Positions 41,905 through 51,669 of a stretch of 64,000 nt of DNA are shown here, in pieces. The notes below the pieces were generated by a model. That model did no database searches. It had not been told where the DNA came from and saw only the letters and a program-made list of their open reading frames with translations. Origin of the DNA: Microbacterium arborescens (GTDB lineage: Bacteria > Actinomycetota > Actinomycetes > Actinomycetales > Microbacteriaceae); the NCBI RefSeq assembly GCF_030369635.1, contig NZ_CP128474.1, positions 806,001 through 870,000 of the forward strand, in the 5' to 3' direction. Every line of letters begins with the position of its first letter. Within the stretch, counting starts at the first letter, position 1. The translations under genes were made by a program, and so were the position numbers.

Positions 41905-42600
41905 TCAGATGCGCACGACGCGGGGACGGTGCCGCACCTCGCGGTGCAGCCGCTCCATCTTCGCGTCGAGCTCGGCCGCCGTCTCGGCGGCGTCCTTGAG
42001 CTCCGCGATCAGCTCCGCCGGCACGTTCGCGGCGAACTTGTAATAGATCTTGTGCTCGAGGCTGGCCCAGAAGTCCATTGCGATGGTGCGGAACTGCACC
42101 TCGACGGGCACAGTGATGCGACCGGTCGAGAGGAAGACGGGCACCTCCACGATCGCGTGCAGACTCTTGTAGCCGTTGGGCTTGGGCTCGGCGATGTAGT
42201 CCTTGACGGTCCGGACCTCGATGTCGTCCTGGGCGGTCAGCAGGTCGAAGAGGCGATAGGCGTCCTGCGTGAAGCTGCACGTGACGCGCACGCCGGCGAT
42301 GTCGGTGATGTGCTCGCGGATCGACGCGAACTCGGGCTCGACGCCCTTTCGGACGACCTTCTCGACGATGCCGTCGGGTGACTTCAGCCGGCTCGAGAGA
42401 TGCTCGATCGGGTTGTAGTCGTGCAGCTGCTGGAACTCGTCGCGCAGGATCTGCAGCTTCGTCTCGATCTCCTGCATGCCGAAGCGGTACTCCAGGAGGA
42501 ACTGCTGGAACTCGTCACGCAGGCTGCGCAGCTCCTGGGGTGAGAAGTTCTGCAGGCCGTCGGTGATCGAGAGCGGGGGCACGGAGCTGCCGGACGTCAT
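41905..42600 (-). CDS. small alarmone synthetase (RelQ/YjbM-like GTP pyrophosphokinase)
   Basis: A 231-residue single-domain (p)ppGpp synthetase. The RelA/SpoT synthetase motifs are there: SSRLKSPDGIVEKVVRKG, DIAGVRVTCSF, VRTVKDYIAEPKPNGYKSLH, VPVEVQFRTIAMDFWASLEHKIYYK. No hydrolase domain and no TGS/ACT region are present. It should make (p)ppGpp from GTP/GDP and ATP under stress that is not sensed by ribosome-bound Rel. ATG 42600 (MTSGSSVPPLS) gives the normal length. Convergent with ohr and divergent from the ABC exporter. Confidence 0.92.
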   Translation of the reverse strand: MTSGSSVPPLSITDGLQNFSPQELRSLRDEFQQFLLEYRFGMQEIETKLQILRDEFQQLHDYNPIEHLSSRLKSPDGIVEKVVRKGVEPEFASIREHITDIAGVRVTCSFTQDAYRLFDLLTAQDDIEVRTVKDYIAEPKPNGYKSLHAIVEVPVFLSTGRITVPVEVQFRTIAMDFWASLEHKIYYKFAANVPAELIAELKDAAETAAELDAKMERLHREVRHRPRVVRI

Positions 42601-42739
42601 GGGACCGACGGTACAGAGGCGGCATCGGCGGCGGCTGTGAGGATCGTCGGTCGTTCGCCGGAGGCGCAACCCCCGACCCGGCGGGTGTCGGAGCCCGGCG
42701 CTACCATGAACCGTCCGGCCGACTCGCTCAAGGAGACCC

Positions 42740-44467
42740 ATGCTCGGCAAGCTCCTGTTCCGCTACCTGCGCACCTATCGGTGGCTTCTCCTGGGCGTGC
42801 TGGTGTTCCAGTTCGGCTCGGCGATGGCTTCGCTCTACCTCCCTCGTCTGAACGCCGACATCATCGACAACGGCGTCGCTCGCGGCGACACGGCATACAT
42901 CTGGTCCCGCGGCGCCATCATGCTCGTCATCGCCCTCGGGCAGATCGTCGCGTCGGTCATCGCCACCCTGTGCGCGGCCCGTGCCGCGATGGCCGCGGGG
43001 CGCGACATCCGCCGTGACGTGTTCGAGAAGGTCAGCGGGTTCTCCGAGCGCGAGGTCTCTCGCTTCGGCCCGGGCACCCTCATCACCCGCAACACGAATG
43101 ACGTGCAGCAGGTGCAGATGCTCGCGATGATGGGTGCCACGATGCTGGTCACCGCGCCCATGCTCGCGATCGGCGGCGTCATCATGGCGCTGCAGCAGGA
43201 TGTCGGGCTGAGCTGGCTCATCGGGGTCGCGGTGCCGCTCCTGCTCGTCGTCGCCGGGCTCATCATCGGCCGGATGGTGCCGCTGTTCCGGCAGTTCCAG
43301 ACCCGCCTCGACAACGTCAACCGGATCATGCGCGAGCAGCTGACGGGGGTCCGCGTCGTGCGCGCGTTCGTCCGTGAGCGCATCGAGGAGCAGCGGTTCC
43401 GCGGGGCCAACACCGACATCATGATCGTCGGGCGCAAAGTCGGATCGCTGTTCGTGCTGATGTTCCCGCTGGCGATGCTCGTGCTCAACGTCACGGTCGT
43501 GGGTGTGATCTGGTTCGGTGGCATCCAGGTCGACCAGGGCAACGTGCAGATCGGCACGCTCTTCGCCTTCATGCAGTACGTGGGTCAGATCCTCATGGGG
43601 GTGCTCATGGCGACCTTCATGACGATCATGATCCCGCGTGCCGCCGTATCGGCCGACCGCATCGGCGAGGTGCTCTCGTCGCACGATGCCCTCGAGCGGC
43701 CCGCGGCACCGGTGCGCGAGTTCCCCGAGCCGGGCGCCATCGTGTTCGACGACGTCTCGTTCACCTACCCGGGTGCGGACGCGCCGGTCCTCGAGGGCAT
43801 CTCGTTCCGCGCGGCACCGGGAGAGACCGTCGCCGTGGTGGGATCGACGGGGTCGGGTAAGACGACGCTGGTCTCGCTCATACCCCGACTGTTCGATGTG
43901 ACGGGCGGCGCGGTCACGGTCGCCGGCGTCGACGTGCGGCAGGCCGACCTCGACCTTCTCTGGGGCGGTATCGGCTATGTGCCGCAGCGCGCCTTCCTGT
44001 TCACCGGCACGGTCGCCTCGAATCTGCGGTTCGGCCGCGAGGAGGCGACCGACGACGAGCTGTGGAAGGCGCTCGAGATCGCTCAGGGACGTGACTTCGT
44101 CGCCGAGATGGAGGGCGGTCTCGACGCGCGTATCGCGCAGGGAGGCACGAACGTCTCCGGTGGACAGCGTCAGCGGCTCGCCATCGCCCGGGCCATCGTG
44201 CGCCGCCCCGACGTCCTGGTCTTCGACGACTCGTTCTCGGCGCTCGATCTGACCACCGACGCACGCCTGCGCGAGGCGCTGTGGCGAGAGCTGCCGGAGG
44301 TCACGAAAATCGTCGTCGCACAGCGCATCTCCACGGTGACCGGCGCCGACCGCATCCTCGTCCTCGACGACGGGCGGATGGCGGGGCTCGGCACGCACGA
44401 CGAGCTCCTCGAGTCCAACGAGACGTATCGCGAGATCGTCGAATCGCAGCTGGGAGTGGACGCATGA
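42740..44467 (+). CDS. ABC exporter subunit with degenerate ATP site
   Basis: A 575-residue half-transporter: six helices in the first 310 residues and a nucleotide-binding domain with Walker A GSTGSGKTT, Q loop VPQRAFLFTGTV and signature VSGGQRQRLAIARAI. Walker B reads VLVFDDSFSALDL, with Asp where the catalytic Glu is expected, and the switch region reads VAQRIST with Gln for His. This is the pattern of the degenerate half of heterodimeric exporters such as BmrCD or TM287/288. The partner follows with a four-base overlap. The substrate is unknown; drugs, lipids or peptides are possible. Confidence 0.92.
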   Translation: MLGKLLFRYLRTYRWLLLGVLVFQFGSAMASLYLPRLNADIIDNGVARGDTAYIWSRGAIMLVIALGQIVASVIATLCAARAAMAAGRDIRRDVFEKVSGFSEREVSRFGPGTLITRNTNDVQQVQMLAMMGATMLVTAPMLAIGGVIMALQQDVGLSWLIGVAVPLLLVVAGLIIGRMVPLFRQFQTRLDNVNRIMREQLTGVRVVRAFVRERIEEQRFRGANTDIMIVGRKVGSLFVLMFPLAMLVLNVTVVGVIWFGGIQVDQGNVQIGTLFAFMQYVGQILMGVLMATFMTIMIPRAAVSADRIGEVLSSHDALERPAAPVREFPEPGAIVFDDVSFTYPGADAPVLEGISFRAAPGETVAVVGSTGSGKTTLVSLIPRLFDVTGGAVTVAGVDVRQADLDLLWGGIGYVPQRAFLFTGTVASNLRFGREEATDDELWKALEIAQGRDFVAEMEGGLDARIAQGGTNVSGGQRQRLAIARAIVRRPDVLVFDDSFSALDLTTDARLREALWRELPEVTKIVVAQRISTVTGADRILVLDDGRMAGLGTHDELLESNETYREIVESQLGVDA

Positions 44468-46521
44468 GCGCCGACAACCTCACCGACGACGAGCGCTCCG
44501 AGCTCGAGCTGGCCGAACAGGCCCGTCAGAACTCGGGCAGCTGGGACAGCGTGGCTCCCGGCAAGGCGGCGAAGTTCGGACCGAGCTTCCTGCGCATGAT
44601 CGGGCTCCTGCGCCCGTACGCCCTCGTGTTCGGCCTCATGACGGTTCTCGGCGCCGTCGGGGTGGTCCTCGCCGTCCTGGCGCCCCGCGTCCTCGGCGAC
44701 GCGACCAACCTGATCTTCGAGGGAGTCGTCTCCGCGAACCTCGGCTCGCAGTTCCCCGCGGGAACGAGCCAGGAGGATGTCGTCGCAGCCCTCAACGCAG
44801 CGGGTCAGACCGACGTCGCGAACCTCGTCAGCGCGATGCAGAACTTCCAGGTGGGCGCCGGCGTCGACTTCGACCGGCTGAAGTGGGTCGTCGTCACGGT
44901 GCTCGCGATCTACGTCGGGTCGGCCGTGCTGACGTGGCTGCAGGGCTTCGTCATCAACATCATCATGGTGCGCACGATGTGGCGCCTGCGCGAGTCGGTC
45001 GAGGCGAAGATCAACCGGCTGCCGCTGGCGTACTTCGACCGTGTGCAGCGCGGCGAGCTGATCTCGCGCGTCACGAACGACATCGACAACATCACGCAGA
45101 CGATGCAGCAGTCGCTCTCGACGGCGCTCACCAGCGTGCTGACCGTCGTCGGCGTGCTCTTCATGATGTTCTCGATCTCGTGGCAGCTCGCGCTCGTCGC
45201 GCTCGTCTCGCTGCCGCTCATGGCCGTGATCTTCGGCGTCATCGGACCGCGGTCGCAGAAGGCCTTCGCGGTGCAGTGGCGTAAGGTCGGGCGCCTCAAC
45301 GCGCGCGTCGAGGAGTCGTTCTCCGGTCACGCTCTCGTGCGGGTGTACGGCCGTGAGCGCGACGCGCGCGAGAAGTTCGCGGCAGAGAACGACGAGCTGT
45401 TCGAAGCAGCCTTCAAGGCGCAGTTCCTCTCGGGCCTGATCATGCCGGGCATGACCTTCATCGGAAACCTCACGTACGTCGGAATCGCCGTGCTCGGCGG
45501 ACTGATGGTCGCCTCGGGGCAGCTGCGACTCGGTGATGTGCAGGCCTTCATCCAGTACTCGCAGCAGTTCACGCAGCCGCTCTCCGAGCTCGGGGGCATG
45601 GCTGCGGTCGTGCAGTCGGGCACCGCGTCGGCAGAGCGTGTATTCGAGCTGCTCGACGAGGACGAGCAGGAGCCCGATGCCCCGGAGGCCGAACCGGTGC
45701 GCGGCGGCCGTGGCGTGATCGAGTTCGAGCACGTCCGGTTCGCCTATTCGCCCGACAAGCCCCTCATCACCGACCTGACGTTCCGGGTCGAGCCGGGGCA
45801 GACCGTCGCGATCGTCGGTCCGACCGGTGCGGGGAAGACCACGCTCGTGAACCTGCTCATGCGCTTCTACGAGCTCGACGGCGGCCGCATCCTGCTCGAC
45901 GGTCAGGACATCTCCGAGCTCTCCCGCGACGACGTGCGCTCGCGCACGGGCATGGTGCTGCAAGACCCCTGGCTCTTCGCCGGGACCATCCGCGACAACA
46001 TCCGTTACGGCCGCGAGAGCGCGACCGACGACGAGATCGTCGAGGCGGCGATCGCGACGCGCGTCGACCGGTTCGTCCACTCGCTGCCCGATGGGTACGA
46101 CACGGTGCTCGACGAGGATGCCGCGAACGTCTCGGCCGGCGAGAAGCAGCTCATCACGATCGCGCGCGCCTTCGTGGCGCAGCCGGCGGTGCTCATCCTC
46201 GATGAGGCGACGAGCTCGGTCGACACGCGTACCGAGCTGCTGCTCCAGCAGGCGATGTCGGCGCTGCGCGAAGGACGCACCTCGTTCGTCATCGCGCACC
46301 GGCTCTCGACCATCCGCGACGCCGATCTGATCCTCGTGATGGAACACGGCGACATCGTCGAGAAGGGTTCGCACGACGAACTGATCGCCGCTCAGGGCGC
46401 CTACTGGCGCCTCTACCGATCGCAGTTCGAGCAGGCGGCGACGGAGCAGGTGGAAGCGGTCGCCGAGCTCGGTTCGGTAGACGACGAAGCGGACAGCCGG
46501 CCGGTCTCCGCCGATCGGTAG
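44464..46521 (+). CDS. ABC exporter subunit, canonical ATP site
   Basis: The 685-residue partner has a 60-residue N-terminal extension and an extra extracytoplasmic stretch after the first helix (about residues 85-130), then the six-helix domain and the nucleotide-binding domain. Motifs: GPTGAGKTT, LQDPWLFAGTIRDNIRYG, VSAGEKQLITIARAF, LILDEATSSVD and IAHRLST. The catalytic Glu and switch His are both present here, complementing the degenerate upstream subunit. The signature SAGEKQ instead of SGGQQ also fits heterodimers. ATG 44464 overlaps the upstream stop. Confidence 0.92.
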   Translation: MSADNLTDDERSELELAEQARQNSGSWDSVAPGKAAKFGPSFLRMIGLLRPYALVFGLMTVLGAVGVVLAVLAPRVLGDATNLIFEGVVSANLGSQFPAGTSQEDVVAALNAAGQTDVANLVSAMQNFQVGAGVDFDRLKWVVVTVLAIYVGSAVLTWLQGFVINIIMVRTMWRLRESVEAKINRLPLAYFDRVQRGELISRVTNDIDNITQTMQQSLSTALTSVLTVVGVLFMMFSISWQLALVALVSLPLMAVIFGVIGPRSQKAFAVQWRKVGRLNARVEESFSGHALVRVYGRERDAREKFAAENDELFEAAFKAQFLSGLIMPGMTFIGNLTYVGIAVLGGLMVASGQLRLGDVQAFIQYSQQFTQPLSELGGMAAVVQSGTASAERVFELLDEDEQEPDAPEAEPVRGGRGVIEFEHVRFAYSPDKPLITDLTFRVEPGQTVAIVGPTGAGKTTLVNLLMRFYELDGGRILLDGQDISELSRDDVRSRTGMVLQDPWLFAGTIRDNIRYGRESATDDEIVEAAIATRVDRFVHSLPDGYDTVLDEDAANVSAGEKQLITIARAFVAQPAVLILDEATSSVDTRTELLLQQAMSALREGRTSFVIAHRLSTIRDADLILVMEHGDIVEKGSHDELIAAQGAYWRLYRSQFEQAATEQVEAVAELGSVDDEADSRPVSADR

Positions 46522-46564
46522 TCTGAACGAGGCGGATCGGCGCCCGACGCGAGAGAAGGCAGAG

Positions 46565-47431
46565 TTGAGCGGTTCTACGCCTGCGGGCTGGTACGACGAC
46601 GGTCACGGCGCGTTGCGGTGGTGGGACGGTGCGGGCTGGACCGAGCACACCCACACCCCTGTCGAGCCCTCGCCCGAGCCGCAGCCCGAGCCCTCGGTCG
46701 AAGAGGCGCCGATCGAAGAGCCACCGGCGGTGACGGAGGCATCGATCGCCGAGAGCCAGCAGAGTCTCGCGGCATCCGACACCGCCTCGCCGACCGACAC
46801 GCTGCCGCCCATCCCGCCCGCGCCGGGCGGCTATGCCCCGGTCTATCCCGGCGCACACCCCACGACGGCGACGGCGGCGATGACCGGAGCCCGCGGCGAG
46901 GACATCCCTCCTCCGGCACGTCGCTCGAAGCTCTGGATCCTCTTCGTCGCGCTCGGCGCCGTACTCATCGGTCTCATCGTTCTCGCGGCCGTGCTCATTC
47001 CGCGTTTCGTGGCCGACATCCTCTCCCCGAGCGCCGACCGCCCGGGTTCGAGCTCGGTGCAGGGGGCCGATCTGCGTGCGGCCGAGGACGTCGTCGATGC
47101 TTACGACGACGCGTGGGACGACATGGACTGCGCGGCCTATCAGGCGATCGTCACCCCCGAGTTCCTCTCGAGCGGCGGGCTGTCCGACTGCGCCGACTTC
47201 GCGCAGGCCGCGCTCGAGTTCGACAACTCCGTCGAGGACTACGACATCAGCTTCATCTCGACGACCCGCGAGGGAGACACGATCTACGTCCAGACCGTCG
47301 AGACCTTCACCCAGACGGCCGATTCCGCCGGCGCTCCGCTCGAGAACCCCGTTCCGAGCAGCTTCTCGGCGCTGTACACGCTCGTTCCGGGCGGCTCCGG
47401 CTGGCTCATCGACGATTACGTCGAGCAGTGA
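46565..47431 (+). CDS. DUF2510 domain protein with single membrane anchor
   Basis: A 288-residue protein with the DUF2510 module at the N-terminus (AGWYDDGHGALRWWDGAGW then TEH), a Pro/Glu-rich linker, a transmembrane helix (LWILFVALGAVLIGLIVLAA) and an ectodomain of about 140 residues with two Cys (MDCAAYQAIV, LSDCADF). The ectodomain reads like an NTF2/DUF4878-type fold. The start is TTG 46565. Architecture matches the DUF2510 protein at 18369, though the ectodomains differ. It overlaps the TauE/SafE gene by one base. Confidence 0.8.
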   Translation: MSGSTPAGWYDDGHGALRWWDGAGWTEHTHTPVEPSPEPQPEPSVEEAPIEEPPAVTEASIAESQQSLAASDTASPTDTLPPIPPAPGGYAPVYPGAHPTTATAAMTGARGEDIPPPARRSKLWILFVALGAVLIGLIVLAAVLIPRFVADILSPSADRPGSSSVQGADLRAAEDVVDAYDDAWDDMDCAAYQAIVTPEFLSSGGLSDCADFAQAALEFDNSVEDYDISFISTTREGDTIYVQTVETFTQTADSAGAPLENPVPSSFSALYTLVPGGSGWLIDDYVEQ

Positions 47432-48267
47432 TGGGGGAGCGGGGTGCGCGCCGGAGCGCGCGGTTCTACCTGGCGTGCGCCGGGGTCGGGCTCGCGGCTG
47501 GCCTGCTGTCGGGACTGTTCGGCGTCGGCGGCGGAACGGTCATCGTGCCGCTCCTGGTCCTGCTGCTCGGGTTCGATCAGCGGCTCGCCGCCGGGACCTC
47601 GCTCGCCGCAATCGTCCCCACCGCCTCGGTCGGTGTCATCTCCTACGCGGTCACCGGTTCGGTGGCCTGGATCCCGGCGATCATCCTCGCCGCGGGTGCC
47701 GTGATCGGTGCGCAGATCGGCAGCTGGCTGCTGGCCAAGATCCCTCAGAACGCGCTGCGATGGGGCTTCGTCGGCTTCCTCGTCGTCGTCATCGTGATGC
47801 TCTTCATCGTGGTGCCCTCGCGTGATGCCGTTCTCGAGCTGAGCTGGCCCGTCGGCATCGGGCTCGCCGGGCTCGGACTCTTCACCGGCATCATGGCCGG
47901 TCTGCTCGGTGTGGGCGGCGGAGTCATCGTCGTGCCGGCGCTGATGTTCCTCTTCGGCACGAGCGACCTCATCGCCAAGGGCACGTCTCTGCTGATGATG
48001 ATCCCGACCGCGATCTCGGGCACGGTCGGCAATGCCCGCCGACGCAACGTCGACCTCGTGGCGGCCCTGGTCGTCGGCCTCGCCGCCTGCACCACGACCG
48101 CGGTCGGCGCCTGGATAGCGACCCTCCTGAACCCGCTCACCGCCAACATCCTGTTCGCCGCGTTCCTCACCTTCATCGCCTCGCAGATGGCGGTGCGTGC
48201 CGTCAAGACGCACCGCGCGGCGCGGGCCGGGAAGCGGGCTGCGCTGTCGTCGGAGGGCCACCGGTAG
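47431..48267 (+). CDS. TauE/SafE (DUF81) family sulfite/anion exporter
   Basis: A 278-residue membrane protein with about eight helices and the twofold family repeat: GLLSGLFGVGGGTVIVPLLVLL in the first half and GIMAGLLGVGGGVIVVPALM in the second. Members export sulfite, sulfoacetate or organosulfur compounds, but many have unknown substrates and no sulfur genes are nearby. ATG 47431 shares TGATG with the upstream stop. Confidence 0.9.
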   Translation: MGERGARRSARFYLACAGVGLAAGLLSGLFGVGGGTVIVPLLVLLLGFDQRLAAGTSLAAIVPTASVGVISYAVTGSVAWIPAIILAAGAVIGAQIGSWLLAKIPQNALRWGFVGFLVVVIVMLFIVVPSRDAVLELSWPVGIGLAGLGLFTGIMAGLLGVGGGVIVVPALMFLFGTSDLIAKGTSLLMMIPTAISGTVGNARRRNVDLVAALVVGLAACTTTAVGAWIATLLNPLTANILFAAFLTFIASQMAVRAVKTHRAARAGKRAALSSEGHR

Positions 48268-48276
48268 AATCGGACG

Positions 48277-48726
48277 GTGTCCGTGAACCCCGATCTGGTC
48301 GAACGCGCCTTCGCGCCGACCGCCCCGTACCTCGTGGGTCGCGAGAAGGTGCGCGAGTTCGCCCGCGCCGTCTTCGCGACCGACCCGCAGCACACCGACC
48401 CTGAAGCGGCGCGCGCCTTGGGTTACCCCGACGTGGTCGCGCCCCCGACCTTCGCGATGGTGATCCAGGACCTCACGCTGCAGCAGCTGCTGGGCGAGCC
48501 CGACTCGGGCATCGCCCTCGAGCGCACGGTGCACGCCGAGCAGCGCTTCCGCTACACCCGGCCGATCGTGGCGGGCGACGAGCTCACCGCGCAGCTCTCG
48601 GTGACCGGCATCCGTGCTTTCGGCAAAGGTGCCATGGTGACCAGCGAGGCCGAGATCCGTGACGTCGCCGGCGACCACGTCGTGACCGCCGTCTCGGTGC
48701 TGCTGATCGGAGGGGAAGACGCATGA
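48277..48726 (+). CDS. MaoC-like dehydratase subunit, N-terminal hot-dog type (HadA-like)
   Basis: A 149-residue hot-dog-fold protein of the UPF0336/HadA type: VGREKVREFARAVFATD, YPDVVAPPTFAMVIQD and HAEQRFRYTRPIVAGDELTAQ. In mycobacteria HadA pairs with HadB to form the (3R)-hydroxyacyl-ACP dehydratase of FAS-II. The present organism probably lacks mycolic acids, so the natural substrate may be a different acyl thioester. The start is GTG 48277. It overlaps the second subunit gene by four bases. Confidence 0.85.
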   Translation: MSVNPDLVERAFAPTAPYLVGREKVREFARAVFATDPQHTDPEAARALGYPDVVAPPTFAMVIQDLTLQQLLGEPDSGIALERTVHAEQRFRYTRPIVAGDELTAQLSVTGIRAFGKGAMVTSEAEIRDVAGDHVVTAVSVLLIGGEDA

Positions 48727-49130
48727 GCGAACTCACCGTCGGAACCGTCGTCGCCGAGCGCACCGTCGAGCTCACCCGTGAGTCGCTCGTGCGTTACGCG
48801 GGAGCGTCGGGGGACTTCAACCCCATCCACTACCGCGACGACGTCGCCACCCGCGTCGGCCTGCCCGGTGTGCTCGCCCACGGCATGCTGACCATGGGTC
48901 TGGCCGTCGAGACCATCGTCGAGTGGCTCGGCGACAGCGGTCGCATCGTGGAGTACGGCGTACGGTTCACCCGTCCTGTCGTCGTCGATCCCGAGACGGG
49001 CGCGACCCTCACCGTCGTCGCGAAGGTCGGGGCGGTCGACGAGGGCGTCGCCCGGATCGACCTGACCGTCAGCCACGCCGACACCGTCGTGCTCGGCAAG
49101 GCCCAGGTGCGCGTCCGCACCGCGGAGTGA
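48723..49130 (+). CDS. MaoC-like dehydratase subunit, catalytic (HadB-like)
   Basis: A 135-residue hot-dog hydratase. The catalytic Asp and His are in SGDFNPIHYRDD, and the following GLPGVLAHGMLTMGLA helix is typical for (R)-specific hydratases. It complements the upstream HadA-like subunit, which lacks the catalytic pair. The HadA-HadB-murB order is common in actinobacteria. Confidence 0.88.
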   Translation: MSELTVGTVVAERTVELTRESLVRYAGASGDFNPIHYRDDVATRVGLPGVLAHGMLTMGLAVETIVEWLGDSGRIVEYGVRFTRPVVVDPETGATLTVVAKVGAVDEGVARIDLTVSHADTVVLGKAQVRVRTAE

Positions 49131-49132
49131 CC

Positions 49133-50269
49133 GTGGCTGACATCGAACCGCGGCCCCTCGCGGAGCTGACCACGCTGCGCGCGGGCGCGGCGCCCGAGCG
49201 CATGGTCGAGGTGCACACGACAGACGAGCTCGTCGCCACGATGAGGGAGCTGTGGGGGGCGCACGAGCCGTGGCTCGTCGTCGGGGGCGGGTCGAACCTC
49301 CTCGCGGGCGACGAGCCCTTCGAGGGCACTGTCGTGGCGATACGCACGACGGGCATCGAAGAGCTGCCGTCGCCGCATCCGGGCCGCATCCGCCTGAAGG
49401 CGCAGGCCGGGCACTCGTGGGACGACCTCGTCGAGTACGCCGTCGCGGCGGGCCTCAGCGGGATCGCCGCGATGTCGGGCATCCCGGGCACTGCCGGAGC
49501 GGCACCCGTCCAGAACATCGGTGCATACGGTCAGGAGGTCGTGCAGACGCTCGTCGAGGTCGAGCTGCTCGACGAGTCGACGGGAGACGTCAGCGTCGTG
49601 CCGGCGTCCGAGCTCGGGCTCGGCTTCCGCACGTCCGTGCTCAAGCATCACCACGGGTCGGTCGCGGCGCGGTCCGCGGTCATCCTCTCGATCACGTTGG
49701 AACTCGATCAGGTCGGACACGGCGAGTTCGCGATCCGTGGCCCGCAGCTGCGCGGCGCTCTCGGGCTCGATCCCGAGGCCACCGTGTCGCTGCGATGGGT
49801 GCGCGAGACCGTGCTCTCGGTGCGCGCCAGCAAGGGGATGGTGCTCGACGACGCCGACCCCGACACCTGGAGCGCCGGGTCGTTCTTCCAGAACGCCGTC
49901 GTCACCGCAGCATTCGCACGGACGCTGCCCGACGCGTGCCCGCGCTGGCCGGTGGCTCCCGATCCGGTGGCCGACCGGGTGATCCCGCTCGCGGAGTACT
50001 ACGGCGTCTCGCCGACGGGCGCGGTGGCCGAACCGGACGTCAAGGTGAGCGCTGCCTGGCTCATCGAGCACGCGGGAATCGGCAAGGGCTTCTCGCTGCC
50101 CGGCTCGCGGGCGGGGCTGTCGACCAAGCACGCCCTCGCCCTCACCAACCGCGGGGGAGCGACGGCGGACGAGCTCGCCGCGCTCGCCCGGTTCGTGCAG
50201 CAGCGCGTCCAGGCCGATTTCGGTCTGATCCTCCAGCCCGAACCCGTGCTGGTCGGCGTCGAGCTCTGA
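49133..50269 (+). CDS. murB: UDP-N-acetylenolpyruvoylglucosamine reductase
   Basis: MurB reduces UDP-GlcNAc-enolpyruvate to UDP-MurNAc with NADPH and FAD in peptidoglycan synthesis. The 378-residue protein has the FAD-binding segments LVVGGGSNLLAGDEPF and GIAAMSGIPGTAGAAPVQNIG and the catalytic Ser in SAGSFFQNAV. The C-terminal AAWLIEHAGIGKGF and TKHALALTNRGGAT are also typical. GTG 49133 is three bases after the preceding stop. It is the type I form and is followed by palindrome B1. Confidence 0.96.
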   Translation: MADIEPRPLAELTTLRAGAAPERMVEVHTTDELVATMRELWGAHEPWLVVGGGSNLLAGDEPFEGTVVAIRTTGIEELPSPHPGRIRLKAQAGHSWDDLVEYAVAAGLSGIAAMSGIPGTAGAAPVQNIGAYGQEVVQTLVEVELLDESTGDVSVVPASELGLGFRTSVLKHHHGSVAARSAVILSITLELDQVGHGEFAIRGPQLRGALGLDPEATVSLRWVRETVLSVRASKGMVLDDADPDTWSAGSFFQNAVVTAAFARTLPDACPRWPVAPDPVADRVIPLAEYYGVSPTGAVAEPDVKVSAAWLIEHAGIGKGFSLPGSRAGLSTKHALALTNRGGATADELAALARFVQQRVQADFGLILQPEPVLVGVEL

Positions 50270-50283
50270 CCCGGTTCCCTCAG

Positions 50284-50349
50284 CCGTCGACTCGCCATGA
50301 ACGGCGGGTACGAGTGCCCCGGGACCCGCCATTTCTGGCGAGTCGACGG
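50284..50349. repeat. Palindromic intergenic repeat, family B copy 1
   Basis: CCGTCGACTCGCCA at 50284-50297 pairs perfectly with 50336-50349. Inside, GGCGGGT (50303-50309) pairs with ACCCGCC (50324-50330). It lies between the convergent murB and aminotransferase genes and may serve as a two-way terminator. Confidence 0.9.
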
Positions 50350-50375
50350 GTCAGGGAGAGGGGAACCAGGGAACC

Positions 50376-51575
50376 TCAGGAGAAGAGGCGCTGGAGGCGC
50401 TGGATGCCTTCGAGCAGCTGGTCGTCGCCGAGCGCGTACGACAGGCGCAGGTAGCCCGAGGGGCCGAAGGCCTCGCCGGGCACGACGGCGACCTCGGCCT
50501 GCTCGAGGATCAGGTCTGCGAGCTCGAGGCTCGTGTTCACCTCGACGCCGCCCCACGAGCGTCCGAGCAGACCGGTGACGTCGGGGTAGACGTAGAACGC
50601 CCCGAGGGGAGTGGGAACGTCGACTCCGGGAATCTTCGCGAGCTCGTCGACGATCAGGCGGCGGCGACGGTCGAAGGCGAGCCGCATCTGCTCGGCCTCG
50701 TCCTGCGGTCCCGTGAGTGCTGCGAGGGCGGCGCGCTGCGCGACGTTGTTGACGTTGGACGTCAGGTGCGACTGCAGGTTTCCGGCGAGCTTCATGGCGT
50801 CGGCGGGGCCGACCATCCAGCCCACCCGCCACCCGGTCATCGCGTAGGTCTTGGCGACACCGTTGACGAGGATCGTCTGGCCGGCGAGCTCGGGAACGGC
50901 CTCGACGATCGAGACTGCGCGGGTGCCTTCGTAGACGAGGTTCTGGTAGATCTCGTCGCTGATGACCCAGATGCCGTGCTCCAGCGCCCACTGGCCGATG
51001 GCCGTCGTCTCTTCGGGGGTGTACACCGAGCCCGTCGGGTTCGAGGGCGAGACGAAGACGAGCGCGGTGGTCCGCTCGGTGCGCGCAGCCTCGAGCTGCT
51101 CGACGGTGACCTTGTACTCCTGGTCGGCGCCGGCGAAGACCTCGACCGGGATGCCGTCGGCGAGGGCGATCGCTTCGGGGTAGGTGGTCCAGTAGGGAGC
51201 CGGCAGCAGCACTTCGTCACCCGGGTTCACGACCGTCTGGAAGGCCTGGTAAACCGACTGCTTGCCACCGTTGGTCACGATGACCTGCGAGGGCTGCACC
51301 TCGAGGCCCGAGTCGCGCAGCGTCTTGGCGGCGATCGCCTCACGCAGCACGGGGAGGCCGGCGGCCGGGGTGTACCGGTAGTTGGCAGGGTCGGCGAGAG
51401 CGTGCTGGGCGGCCTCGACGATGAACTGCGGCGTCGAGAAATCGGGCTCACCGGCCGCGTACGAGATGACCGGCCGGCCGGCGGCCTGCAGGGCCTTGGC
51501 CTTCGCGTCGACCTTGAGGGTCGCCGACTCGGCGATGGCGGAGAGCTTGCGGGACAGCGGTGCGCGTTCGGTCAC
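50376..51575 (-). CDS. pyridoxal-phosphate aminotransferase (aspartate aminotransferase-like, class I)
   Basis: A 399-residue fold-type I aminotransferase of the Ib aspartate aminotransferase group. It begins with [14 protein letters not shown] and continues with [13 protein letters not shown]. The PLP Asp and contacts are in [12 protein letters not shown] and [13 protein letters not shown], and the Schiff-base Lys is in [19 protein letters not shown]. The start is GTG 51575; the open frame extends upstream without homology. It may serve aspartate or other amino acid synthesis; the fine specificity is not decided. Confidence 0.93.
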   Translation of the reverse strand: MTERAPLSRKLSAIAESATLKVDAKAKALQAAGRPVISYAAGEPDFSTPQFIVEAAQHALADPANYRYTPAAGLPVLREAIAAKTLRDSGLEVQPSQVIVTNGGKQSVYQAFQTVVNPGDEVLLPAPYWTTYPEAIALADGIPVEVFAGADQEYKVTVEQLEAARTERTTALVFVSPSNPTGSVYTPEETTAIGQWALEHGIWVISDEIYQNLVYEGTRAVSIVEAVPELAGQTILVNGVAKTYAMTGWRVGWMVGPADAMKLAGNLQSHLTSNVNNVAQRAALAALTGPQDEAEQMRLAFDRRRRLIVDELAKIPGVDVPTPLGAFYVYPDVTGLLGRSWGGVEVNTSLELADLILEQAEVAVVPGEAFGPSGYLRLSYALGDDQLLEGIQRLQRLFS

Positions 51576-51669
51576 CCTTCGAGAGTAGCGGCGTGGTCCA
51601 CCGAATGGTGGACGGGGATCGACCGGATGACCCCTGCCGCACCGGCGCCGCACGCGGCACGCTGGAACC

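Noticed and set aside
48277..49130. Taking the HadAB-like pair as proof of mycolic acid synthesis
   Set aside because: No other mycolate genes are seen, and these subunits are common beside murB in actinobacteria without mycolic acids.
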